This document shows positions 1-7,679 of a stretch of 15,134 bases of DNA, one piece after another (position 1 is the first letter of the stretch; every line of letters starts with the position of its first letter). Origin of the DNA: Rhodothermaceae bacterium (GTDB lineage Bacteria; Bacteroidota; Rhodothermia; Rhodothermales; Rubricoccaceae). Location of the stretch: contig JABDIZ010000337.1 of the NCBI GenBank assembly GCA_013003465.1, forward strand, positions 1-15,134. Reading direction: 5' to 3'. The notes under the pieces are model-generated. The model was not told the origin of the DNA. It searched no databases and saw only the letters and a program-made list of their open reading frames with translations. The position numbers and the translations under genes are program-made.

Positions 1-1658
1 CCACCAACGCAATCACGATCCAGGAGATCTACGACCGCAACTACCAGTTCGCGCGCCCTCCGGATCGCCCAACGCTGAACGCGGTACCGGGCGATGGCCA
101 GGTGACGCTCTTCTGGGATGGCGTCGCCGAGCAGTCCGTGGACCCTGTGCTCGGCGATGACTTCCAGGGCTATCGCATTTTCAAGAGCACCGATCCCTTC
201 TTCCGGGACGTGGAAACGGTCACCGACGCCTTCGGCAACGACGCGCTCCGCGTACCCTTCCGCCAATTCGACCGCGACGATGGCATCGAGGGGCTCTACG
301 TCACCACCGACCCGCGCGTGCGCGGCGTCCCCTTCGACCTGGGGGACGACACCGGGCTTCGGTACTCACTCGTCGACTCGCTGGTCAACAATGGACAGCG
401 GTACTACTATGCCGTTACGGCCTATGACTCCGGATCGCCCGACTTCTTCCCAGCGGAGAACGACATTCCGTCGAGCATCCGCGAGGACGGGACGTTCTTC
501 ACCGGCAGCAACGTGGTGGAGGTGATCCCGAACGCGCCCGCAGCAGGGTTCGTCCAGGGCGAGATCGTGGGGGACGTGGAGCAGGTGGCAGGGCCAGCGA
601 CGGGCGAAGCGTTCGCTGAAGTGCTTGACCCGCGGATGCTGATGGAGGGGGCTCAGTACACCGTCGTCTTCTCGGATGAGGAGCCCTCGGCAGACAGCTT
701 CTTTGTACAGCGGGGCGGCGAGGTGATTGCGAGTAACCAGGTTGGGGACGCCGCTTCCACCGTCTTTGATGGCGTCCGTCTCATCTTCAATAACGACCAG
801 ACGCGCGTCTTCGAAGACAGCACTGGCTGGGTGAACCCCGGGGACCTCATCGACACCTTCGAGGGTGAGATCAATGTGGTTGATTGGCGCTACACGGGCA
901 TGGCGGTGCCGTACGACTATGAAATCCAGTTTGCCGACGAAGCCGTCGGCCAGGCCATCGGTGGATTTGTCTTGGGCATTCCGCCGTTTGGGCCAACGGC
1001 TGTGGCGGGCCCGACCAACTTCACCGTGCGCAACACCACGCTGGACCGCCCTGCGGAACATGTGTTTTTCGAGCCGTCCTCGGCCACGCGCAACGGCTTC
1101 TTCGATGCGCCTGGGGAACTGATCTTCATCTACGAGACGATCGAGGGGATTGAGGAGGGCGAACGCTTTCCAACCTACATCGTCCGGGCGCGTCAGAATC
1201 CCGACGGCACGTTCGGCGCCTTCCCCAGCTCGGGTGATGTCTACAACCTCGTAACACGCAAGCCGTTTAGCATCCGCGACCGGCTCGCGCTCTCGACGGT
1301 CAGTTCGAAGGTCGACGACACGCTGGCGCAAGATCAACTCGACCGCATTCGCGTCGTGCCCAATCCCTACGTGGCGGCGGCTTCCTGGGAGCGCGCGCTC
1401 CCCCCAACGGTGACGAGCGGACGCGGCGAGCGCCGCATCGACTTCATTCACCTGCCCGCCGGGTCGACCGTACGCGTCTTCAATGTGCGCGGCGCACTCA
1501 TTCGCGAACTCCAGCACGACAGCGACATCGCCGACGGGACGGTGAGCTGGGACCTCCGTACGCGGGAGGGCCTGGAGGTCGCCTACGGCATTTACTACTA
1601 CCACGTGGAAGCCCCGGGCGTTGGCGAACGAACCGGCCAGCTCGCGCTGATCAAGTAG
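1..1658 (+). CDS. Large secreted protein with fibronectin III-like and FlgD/T9SS-like C-terminal domains (5' partial)
   Basis: The frame is open from the first complete codon at position 3 and ends at TAG 1656-1658, so the start lies upstream and about 551 residues are visible. The first ~130 visible residues look fibronectin III-like: PTLNAVPGDGQVTLFWDG begins the module and GQRYYYAVTAYDSG closes it, with a long insert between. The middle ~300 residues are beta-rich and I do not recognise them. The last ~105 residues (from about RIRVVPNPY) form a FlgD Ig-like/T9SS-type C-terminal domain, with a VRVFNVRGALIREL strand and an ending of YGIYYYHVEAP...GQLALIK. This suggests a surface or cell-envelope protein, possibly exported by the type IX system. 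A PorV/PorQ-family gene follows after 13 nt, so the two are probably co-transcribed. Substrate and exact role are unknown. Confidence 0.85.
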   Translation, partial: TNAITIQEIYDRNYQFARPPDRPTLNAVPGDGQVTLFWDGVAEQSVDPVLGDDFQGYRIFKSTDPFFRDVETVTDAFGNDALRVPFRQFDRDDGIEGLYVTTDPRVRGVPFDLGDDTGLRYSLVDSLVNNGQRYYYAVTAYDSGSPDFFPAENDIPSSIREDGTFFTGSNVVEVIPNAPAAGFVQGEIVGDVEQVAGPATGEAFAEVLDPRMLMEGAQYTVVFSDEEPSADSFFVQRGGEVIASNQVGDAASTVFDGVRLIFNNDQTRVFEDSTGWVNPGDLIDTFEGEINVVDWRYTGMAVPYDYEIQFADEAVGQAIGGFVLGIPPFGPTAVAGPTNFTVRNTTLDRPAEHVFFEPSSATRNGFFDAPGELIFIYETIEGIEEGERFPTYIVRARQNPDGTFGAFPSSGDVYNLVTRKPFSIRDRLALSTVSSKVDDTLAQDQLDRIRVVPNPYVAAASWERALPPTVTSGRGERRIDFIHLPAGSTVRVFNVRGALIRELQHDSDIADGTVSWDLRTREGLEVAYGIYYYHVEAPGVGERTGQLALIK

Positions 1659-1671
1659 CCGAGAAACGATC

Positions 1672-2700
1672 ATGAGCAAGCACCTTCTCCTCGCAAGCGC
1701 GCTCGGGCTCCTCGTGGCCGGGAGCGCCTTCGCCCAGGACCAGTCCGGCACGACCGCGGCAGCCTTCCTTGGTCTCGGCATCGATGCGCGGGGCACGGCC
1801 ATGGGGAGTGCCCAGGTGGCCACCGCTGAAGGCCCCGCTGCGCTCTTCTGGAACCCCGCTGCCATCGCCACCTCGGGCGCGCGGGCGGGCACCGGCGCCG
1901 CGCTGTTCTCCAACTCCGACTGGTTCGTCCACACACGCCATCAGTTCTTCGGGCTCACGTTCAACGGAGGTGGGCTCGGCACGTTCGGCCTGAGTGTGAC
2001 GGCCCTCGACTACGGCGATGAACTGGTCACCACCGTGGATCAACCGGAGGGCACCGGTGAACTCTACACCGCGCTCGACCTCGCCGTCGGCGTCTCGTAC
2101 GGCCGAGCGCTTACCGATCGGTTCGCCTTCGGCGGGACGGTGAAGCTGGTGCGTCAGCAGATCTGGAACGAGTCCGCCAATGGCGCGGCGGTGGACCTCG
2201 GCGTCGTCTACGACACGGGCTACCGTGGGCTGACCATCGGCATGGCGATGACCAACTTCGGCAGCGACATGAAGCTCTCGGGCCGCGATCTGCGCCAGCG
2301 CATCGACATCGCCCCGAACCAGGGCGGCAACAACGACGGGCTGCCTGCGGAACTGGAAGTGAGCGAGTGGCGCCTGCCCCTCATCTTCCGCGTCGGTGTG
2401 GCCGCCGATGCCTTCCGTACGAGCGACCAGGCTCTGACCGTTGCGGTAGAAGGGCTGGCCCCGTCCGACAACTCGCAGAGCGCCAACGTGGGGGCGGAGT
2501 ACAGCTTCCGCGAGTTGCTCTACGTGCGCGGCGGCTACCGCCAGGCTTTTTCCTCGATCACCGAAGACGGCGGCTGGGCCGTGGGCTTCGGCCTCAAGTA
2601 TGCCTTCACCAACCGCCTCGGTGCCTCCTTCGACTACGTCTTTCAGGAATACGAACCCTTTGGTACCCCCCAGATGTTCTCACTCGGCGTGACGTTCTGA
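1672..2700 (+). CDS. PorV/PorQ family outer-membrane protein
   Basis: This is a 342-residue protein with a clear signal peptide (MSKHLLLASALGLLVAGSAFA, cleavage near AQD). It is followed by the family hallmark GIDARGTAMGSAQVATAEG and the ALFWNPAAI segment. The rest is alternating hydrophobic/polar strands with many aromatic and glycine residues, ending in phenylalanine (SLGVTF), as expected for an outer-membrane beta-barrel. PorV-type proteins act with the type IX secretion system as shuttle or attachment factors for cargo carrying C-terminal sorting domains. PorQ and other paralogues have less defined roles, and I cannot say which member this is. The neighbours fit: the gene before it ends in a T9SS/FlgD-like domain, and two genes after it encode T9SS type A cargo. 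ATG 1672 is the natural start because it directly precedes the signal peptide. Confidence 0.85.
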   Translation: MSKHLLLASALGLLVAGSAFAQDQSGTTAAAFLGLGIDARGTAMGSAQVATAEGPAALFWNPAAIATSGARAGTGAALFSNSDWFVHTRHQFFGLTFNGGGLGTFGLSVTALDYGDELVTTVDQPEGTGELYTALDLAVGVSYGRALTDRFAFGGTVKLVRQQIWNESANGAAVDLGVVYDTGYRGLTIGMAMTNFGSDMKLSGRDLRQRIDIAPNQGGNNDGLPAELEVSEWRLPLIFRVGVAADAFRTSDQALTVAVEGLAPSDNSQSANVGAEYSFRELLYVRGGYRQAFSSITEDGGWAVGFGLKYAFTNRLGASFDYVFQEYEPFGTPQMFSLGVTF

Positions 2701-2785
2701 GGCACGGCGCACCGACCGGTGAGGCTGCTTGTTCGCGGCCCTCTGGTTCGCTGCGCTTCAGCCCCGGCGCTGCCCGCCATTTCCC

Positions 2786-2798
2786 CCGGCTTCGCCGG
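2786..2798 (+). other. Small GC hairpin in the PorV/CBM-protein intergenic region
   Basis: CCGGC and GCCGG flank a TTC loop, giving a perfect 5-bp stem directly followed by TTT. It lies in the 135-nt gap between the PorV-family stop and the next gene's signal-peptide start. It could be a weak terminator or just part of an intergenic repeat; the stem and T-run are short. The rest of the gap (2701-2835) is pyrimidine-rich towards its 3' end, and I see no convincing promoter in it. Confidence 0.35.
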
Positions 2799-2835
2799 TT
2801 TCCCCATCACTATCTCCAACCCAACCCCTAGAATC

Positions 2836-4482
2836 ATGCGTATCGCTACACGCACCGGGTTGTTGACCTGCTTGATTGCGCTCTGGGCCGCTCCGGCGTT
2901 TGCCCAAGATGTGACCTTCCAGGTTGACATGAACCCCTATCTCACCTCGTGTCAGTTTGACCCGATGGTCCATACCGCAAAGATCGTCGGCAGCCCCAAC
3001 GGCTGGGACACAGCCAACAACGATTTCGTCTTGGACGACGGGGACGCTGACGGCATCTACACCGGCACGTTCACCTTCACCGACGGCGACATGCTCGCCT
3101 ACAAGTTCTACGCCGATGGTGACGCAGGACTCGGCTATGAAGACGCCACCGGCGACCGCACCTATACCGTCACCAGTGACGCTACGCAGGTGCTGGACGT
3201 TGTCGAATTCGCCGACGGCGATCCGGTGGACGAGTGCGGCACGATGACAACTCCAGAGGACTACGAGATCCTGTTCTCGGTGGATATGAACGTCGCCATC
3301 CAGCGTGGCGCGTTCGATCCGATGACACAAGAAATCTACGTGGCTGGAGCGATCAGCGACTGGGGTGCTGCAGCAGGTGACGCGGCTTACCAACTCACGG
3401 AGAGCTCGACCGAGGATAATATCTACACCGGCATCATCCAGGCGACCGGTGTCGAGACCCCCGGGATGTCGCCCTACAAGTTCATCACCTATGAGCCCAC
3501 CGGTGCGGTGATCGGCTGGGAGAGCGGCAGCGACCGTTTCATCGAGACCACGGGTAACGAGACCGACGCCGACAACAACGGCTTCCAAGAGCTTGTGGTC
3601 CCGCGTCGGTTCTTCGACGACGTGACGTTCGACGCCGTGCTTACGGCGGCCGCCACGGTCACCTTCGAGGTGGATGCGCGTCCGGCCTACTACGTGCTTG
3701 AGGACACAGGGATCATCCCCGCCATCACTGGTGCCGGTGAAGACGAGACCGCCGTTGCGAGCCTCTTCCTCAATGGCCCCGCTATGTGGGAGTCCGATGC
3801 AGGCGGTGGCCCCGGTGCAGGCATCACGGACTGGCTTGGCTGGAACGGTGACCTCGAAGGCTTCTCCGAGTTCGAGGCCACTGACGCTGACGGCGATTCG
3901 GTCTTCACCTTGACGCTCACCTATCCGGCGGGGGCGCTCCGCACGATCGTCGGCAAGTGGGGCGTCAACGGCAGCGACAACGAAGCCAACGCCGGGAATG
4001 ACCCGTACTTCTTCCTGGCAGAAGGCGCGCAGACGATCAGCCACGCCTTTGGGGCCGTCCAGCAGCAAAACGGGCTCTACAACGACGACAATGGCCCGAA
4101 CGGCGATCCGGTCTACGATCCGTATCTCCTCATTGACGGGACCATGGTGGAAGTGGTGCGCAGCGGCGGCGAGGCCGACGGTACCAACACGGCCAACGAG
4201 CCGGGGGCAGAACTGCCGGATGGCATTGCGCTCGGGCAGAGCTACCCCAACCCGTTCACGACGACCGCGACCATCGCGTATCGCCTCGACCAGGGCCAGG
4301 ACATCTCGGTCAAGGTCTACGACCTGACCGGGCGCCTCGTCGCCACGCTTGCCGAGGGCTTCCAGCCGGCCGGTGAGCATACGGTTCGGTTCGACGCGCG
4401 CGACCTCTCCAGCGGGACCTACCTCTACCGCTTGGAGGCCGATGGCCGGGTCGTATCCCGGATGATGACGGTGCTCCAGTAG
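2836..4482 (+). CDS. T9SS-sorted protein with three carbohydrate-binding-like modules
   Basis: Starting at ATG 2836 the protein is 548 residues. The frame is open further upstream, but this ATG immediately precedes a normal signal peptide (MRIATRTGLLTCLIALWAAPAFAQ). Three related beta-sandwich-like modules follow, each opening with a VxFxVDxx strand: DVTFQVDMN near residue 25, EILFSVDMN near 144 and TVTFEVDAR near 273. Modules 1 and 2 contain the NGWD or SDWG segment common in starch-binding CBM20/CBM48- and SusE/F-like folds. From about residue 461 (LPDGIALGQSYPNPF) to the end is a classic T9SS type A sorting domain, with ISVKVYDLTGRLVATL and SGTYLYRLEADG. No glycosidase motif is visible. 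The likely role is a secreted, surface-anchored glucan-binding protein that holds starch for the amylase encoded next. The starch specificity comes from context, not from identified binding residues. Confidence 0.85.
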   Translation: MRIATRTGLLTCLIALWAAPAFAQDVTFQVDMNPYLTSCQFDPMVHTAKIVGSPNGWDTANNDFVLDDGDADGIYTGTFTFTDGDMLAYKFYADGDAGLGYEDATGDRTYTVTSDATQVLDVVEFADGDPVDECGTMTTPEDYEILFSVDMNVAIQRGAFDPMTQEIYVAGAISDWGAAAGDAAYQLTESSTEDNIYTGIIQATGVETPGMSPYKFITYEPTGAVIGWESGSDRFIETTGNETDADNNGFQELVVPRRFFDDVTFDAVLTAAATVTFEVDARPAYYVLEDTGIIPAITGAGEDETAVASLFLNGPAMWESDAGGGPGAGITDWLGWNGDLEGFSEFEATDADGDSVFTLTLTYPAGALRTIVGKWGVNGSDNEANAGNDPYFFLAEGAQTISHAFGAVQQQNGLYNDDNGPNGDPVYDPYLLIDGTMVEVVRSGGEADGTNTANEPGAELPDGIALGQSYPNPFTTTATIAYRLDQGQDISVKVYDLTGRLVATLAEGFQPAGEHTVRFDARDLSSGTYLYRLEADGRVVSRMMTVLQ

Positions 4483-4495
4483 CATTCTCGCACAC

Positions 4496-4548
4496 GGGGC
4501 GCTCCGACGAGCCACGCGGAGCGTCCCGGTGCCATCGCTCCGGCACCG
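4496..4548 (+). other. Two tandem RNA hairpins upstream of the amylase terminator
   Basis: Hairpin A pairs 4496-4506 (GGGGCGCTCCG) with 4517-4527 (CGGAGCGTCCC), 11 bp with one G-U pair. Hairpin B pairs CGGTGCC (4527-4533) with GGCACCG (4542-4548), 7 perfect base pairs; it shares one base with A. Together with the terminator hairpin at 4552-4581 they fill most of the 122-nt gap between the CBM protein and the amylase gene. They could protect the 3' end of the upstream mRNA or take part in attenuation; there is no direct evidence for either. Confidence 0.55.
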
Positions 4549-4551
4549 CAC

Positions 4552-4585
4552 ACGCCGGTCTCCGCTACCGGGGACCGGCGTTTTT
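4552..4585 (+). terminator. Intrinsic (rho-independent) terminator or attenuator
   Basis: ACGCCGGTC (4552-4560) pairs perfectly with GACCGGCGT (4573-4581), a 9-bp GC-rich stem with a 12-nt loop, and the sequence continues as a run of five T at 4581-4585. This is the standard form of an intrinsic terminator. It is only about 20 nt ahead of the ATG of the amylase gene, leaving no room for a promoter between them. It must therefore be partly read through, regulated, or carried within a leader whose promoter lies further upstream. Confidence 0.75.
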
Positions 4586-4604
4586 CTCTCGCCTACCCGA
4601 CCTC

Positions 4605-7538
4605 ATGGCTCGCCGCTGTTTTTCGCTTCTCGTCGTGCTGCTCGTCGCCGTCTCGGTGGCACAGGGGCAGACGCTCGACATCACCTTCCGCTTCCTGCCG
4701 GATGTGACGGCACCGCCCATCGCGCCGGTCGAGCGGGCGTTTCTGCCGGGCTCGTTCAACGACTGGGGGCCGAACAACAGTGGCCAGATCGATATCGGCG
4801 CGCCCTCGCAGATGGCGCTCGATGCAGCGCTGGAGGAATACCGCTACACGATTCCGCTGGAGGTCGGTGGCCAGGGCAACGGCAGCGATCCGTCCGGGGG
4901 CTACACCTACAAGGTGCACGTCCACGAAGACGAAAGCGGCACGACCTGGCAGTGGCTGACCGATCCCCTCGGCTCCGAAACCTTCGGACCCAACAACGAC
5001 TCCGTAATCCGCGTCGCCGACCCGATGGCCTTTCAGTTGGCGCGTGAGCAGAATGCATCGGGGCAGATCGCCGCGGTTTCCGTCGGGCTCTTCGGCACGG
5101 AGGCCTTCACCTCGATCACCTTTACCGTCAACGAGGACCCGTACACGACCGGCATCACCGACACGGGCGACGGCATCTACCGCCTGGAACTCCCGGCCCC
5201 GGTGCCGCCGGGTTCGTTCTTCCGCGTGGAGGCCGAGGACGCGATGGGCCGTATGGTCGAGGCCGAGGTGGGCGTCATTCCGCCGACGGTCGTGGACGAA
5301 GCCGTCCCGGCCTTCCTCGACGACGGGATCACGTACAGCGACGCCGATGACACGAGCGCGTGGCTCGTGCTCCGTGCCCCATCCAAGAGCTACGTCTACG
5401 TCCTCGGCGACTTCAACGGGTGGCAGGTGGACGACGCCTACCTGATGAAGCGCGATCCCGACGCAGCAGACGGCACCCGCTGGTGGCTCGAACTGATGGG
5501 CCTCACACCCGGCACCGAGATCGTCTTTCAATACTTCGTGGACGGTGTGCTCCGCGTTGCCGATCCGTACGCCGCCAAGGTGCTCTATCCTGGCGAGGTG
5601 GGCTACCCCGACGGACAGACGGACTTCGCCGTTGGCGTGCTCCGGCCCGGTGCGCCTGCCTTCCCCTGGACCGACGGCAGCTACGAGCGCCCGGCGCAGG
5701 AAGACCTCGTCATCTACGAACTCCTCGTCCGCGACTTCCTCGCCGACCACAGCTTCACCTCACTCATCGATTCGCTCGACTATCTGGAGCGCCTCGGCGT
5801 CAACGCCATCGAGCTGATGCCGATTGCCGAGTTCGACGGCGACGAGTCGTGGGGCTACAACCCGGCCTTTTACTTTGCCGTGGACAAGTACTACGGGGCT
5901 ACGGACGACTTCAAGGCGTTCGTAGACGCGGCGCACGCGCGCGGCATGGCGGTCCTTCTCGACGTGGTCTACAACCACGCCACGGGGCAGAGCCCGTTCG
6001 TCCGCCTCTACAACCAGGGCGATTTCGGGGCGCCGACAGCGGATAACCCGTGGATGAACGTCTCGGCCACGCACCCCTTCAACGTCTTCAACGACGTCAA
6101 CCACGAGAGCCCGCTCACGCAACTCTGGCTCGACAAAGTCAACCGCTGGTGGATCGAGGAATACCACGTCGATGGCTTCCGCTTCGATCTCTCGGCTGGG
6201 TTCATGCAGACCGGCGACTTCTTCAACTACAACCCAGGCCGCATCGCCCTGCTGACGCGCATGATCGAGGCGATCTATGACGTGGAACCCGACACCTACG
6301 TCATTCTGGAGCACCTTATCAACAGCACCCAGGAGTGGCAGGAGCTGACGGCCATCGGGCAGGGTGCCGGGCGGAAGGGGCCGGTGCTCTGGCACCACAT
6401 GAACCGCGAGTACAGCCAGAGCGCGATGGGCTACCCCACGGCGACCGACTTCCCGAGCACGCTCACGCAGACCTATGCGCCGAACTGGGCAGGCGGTATC
6501 GGTATCCCGAATGCGGCCACGTACATGGAGAGCCACGATGAGCAGTGGCTCATGTTCAGGAACTTCGCCTTCGGCAATCAGAACGGCAGCTACTCCGTCC
6601 GCAACCTGTGGACGGCCTTGGACCGGCAGAAGCTCATCGGAGCGTTCTTCTTCACGGTTCCGGGGCCGCGCATGCTGTGGCAGTTCGGCGAACTCGGCTA
6701 CGGCGGCGGGCCGGGCGAGTGTCTGCGGCCCGGCGACGGCTCGCTCGGCGATTGCCCCGCCGGCACGCCGGACCGCGTCGCCAACAAGCCAATCCGCTGG
6801 GACTACTGGGTGGACGGCGTCGCGCCGGTGCCCGGTACCTACACCGGCACGCTGATGCCCGAGCCCGCTGCTGAGCGTGCCCTCCGCCAGAAGCTCTACA
6901 AGACGTGGGCCGCGCTGGCAAACCTGCGCCAGGACTACGCTCTCTTCCGCAGCCTCGATACCGAGGTAGACCTGCAACTCGGCCTCACGTCCATCCGCCA
7001 CATCGACCTGAGCCTCCCCTCAGCGCCGGGTGGCGAGCCTACCAAGGCACTCATCTTCGGCAACTTCGGCGTAACCGAGGGGACGTTCTCCTTTACGCTC
7101 GCGGAGCCAACGACGTGGTACGACTTCTTCGACGACACCGAGGTCACCTTCCAGGCGGGGACGCACGAAGTCACGCTTCAGGCGGGTGAGTTCCATCTCT
7201 GGACCGATGTGGATGTGCCCTCGCCTGAGCCCGGTCTCATCACCGTCGCCCACGAACCCCTCGCGGAAGGCCCGGCGAGTTTCCGCCTCAAGGCGGTCTA
7301 TCCCAACCCGGTCACCGGATCCGCCACCGTCGCCTTCTCGATGCCTGAGGCGGGCGCGGCGCGGCTGGAGGTGTTCGATGTGCTCGGCCGCAAGGTCGCG
7401 ACGCTGTTGGACGAGGCGCGTGCGGCCGGATCGTATGCGGTGCCGTTCGAGGCGGCCGGATTGCCGAGTGGCCTCTACCTCGCCCGGCTCACGGCAGCCG
7501 GGCAGACCGCCACGCAAGCCATCACGGTGGTGCGGTAG
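4605..7538 (+). CDS. Secreted GH13 alpha-amylase/pullulanase-like enzyme with T9SS sorting domain
   Basis: This 977-residue protein starts with a signal peptide (MARRCFSLLVVLLVAVSVAQGQ). An N-terminal starch-binding-like module (residues ~23-140, with FLPGSFNDWG) is followed by a linker beta domain and a second, CBM48/E-set-like module (~245-345, with VYVLGDFNGWQVDD). The GH13 barrel runs from about 370 (EDLVIYELLVRDF), and all four conserved regions are visible: DVVYNH at 453-458, GFRFD with nucleophile Asp528, LEH with acid/base Glu569, and ESHD with Asp645. The order of a CBM48 before a YELLVRDF-type barrel resembles branching, debranching and pullulanase-type members, so the enzyme cuts (or possibly rearranges) alpha-glucans. 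The exact linkage cannot be told from sequence alone. From ~896 (AVYPNPVTGSATVAF) to the end is a T9SS type A sorting domain, so it should be exported and surface-attached. It lies directly after the T9SS-sorted binding protein and a terminator-like hairpin. Confidence 0.92.
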   Translation: MARRCFSLLVVLLVAVSVAQGQTLDITFRFLPDVTAPPIAPVERAFLPGSFNDWGPNNSGQIDIGAPSQMALDAALEEYRYTIPLEVGGQGNGSDPSGGYTYKVHVHEDESGTTWQWLTDPLGSETFGPNNDSVIRVADPMAFQLAREQNASGQIAAVSVGLFGTEAFTSITFTVNEDPYTTGITDTGDGIYRLELPAPVPPGSFFRVEAEDAMGRMVEAEVGVIPPTVVDEAVPAFLDDGITYSDADDTSAWLVLRAPSKSYVYVLGDFNGWQVDDAYLMKRDPDAADGTRWWLELMGLTPGTEIVFQYFVDGVLRVADPYAAKVLYPGEVGYPDGQTDFAVGVLRPGAPAFPWTDGSYERPAQEDLVIYELLVRDFLADHSFTSLIDSLDYLERLGVNAIELMPIAEFDGDESWGYNPAFYFAVDKYYGATDDFKAFVDAAHARGMAVLLDVVYNHATGQSPFVRLYNQGDFGAPTADNPWMNVSATHPFNVFNDVNHESPLTQLWLDKVNRWWIEEYHVDGFRFDLSAGFMQTGDFFNYNPGRIALLTRMIEAIYDVEPDTYVILEHLINSTQEWQELTAIGQGAGRKGPVLWHHMNREYSQSAMGYPTATDFPSTLTQTYAPNWAGGIGIPNAATYMESHDEQWLMFRNFAFGNQNGSYSVRNLWTALDRQKLIGAFFFTVPGPRMLWQFGELGYGGGPGECLRPGDGSLGDCPAGTPDRVANKPIRWDYWVDGVAPVPGTYTGTLMPEPAAERALRQKLYKTWAALANLRQDYALFRSLDTEVDLQLGLTSIRHIDLSLPSAPGGEPTKALIFGNFGVTEGTFSFTLAEPTTWYDFFDDTEVTFQAGTHEVTLQAGEFHLWTDVDVPSPEPGLITVAHEPLAEGPASFRLKAVYPNPVTGSATVAFSMPEAGAARLEVFDVLGRKVATLLDEARAAGSYAVPFEAAGLPSGLYLARLTAAGQTATQAITVVR

Positions 7539-7565
7539 ATGGTTCCACGTCAACCGCCATACCCA

Positions 7566-7669
7566 CGTCATCCCGAGCGGAGGCCGCTAGGCCGAAGTCG
7601 AGGGATCTCTGCCGGTTCCGTGCCCGCATTTTGGCAGAGGTCTCTCGCCTTGCGATGCGCACGCGAGAG
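7566..7669 (+). repeat. Intergenic palindromic repeat with alternative hairpins
   Basis: It begins with CGTCATCCCGAGCGGAG and continues to GTCGAGGGATCTCTGCC, close to a REP-like intergenic repeat type (GTCATCC-GAGCG-AGTCGA-GGATCT) seen in many bacterial genomes; that comparison is from memory. CGAGGGATCTCTGCC (7599-7613) pairs with GGCAGAGGTCTCTCG (7633-7647), 15 bp with two G-U pairs. A second stem, CTCTCGC (7642-7648) with GCGAGAG (7663-7669), overlaps the first, so the two are mutually exclusive in full length. The element has no stop codon in the frame of the next gene, which makes an upstream ATG (7539) look usable although it probably is not. Confidence 0.65.
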
Positions 7670-7679
7670 GGCAGGGGGT

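Noticed and set aside
2719..2835. ATG 2719 as start of the T9SS-sorted binding protein
   Set aside because: It would put 39 residues of intergenic sequence before a textbook signal peptide that begins at ATG 2836.
7539..7679. ATG 7539, immediately after the amylase stop, as start of the second GH13 gene
   Set aside because: The 47 extra codons are translated intergenic repeat and would bury the signal peptide behind a long Arg/Pro-rich leader. GTG 7680 gives a normal signal peptide, though the start is not proven.
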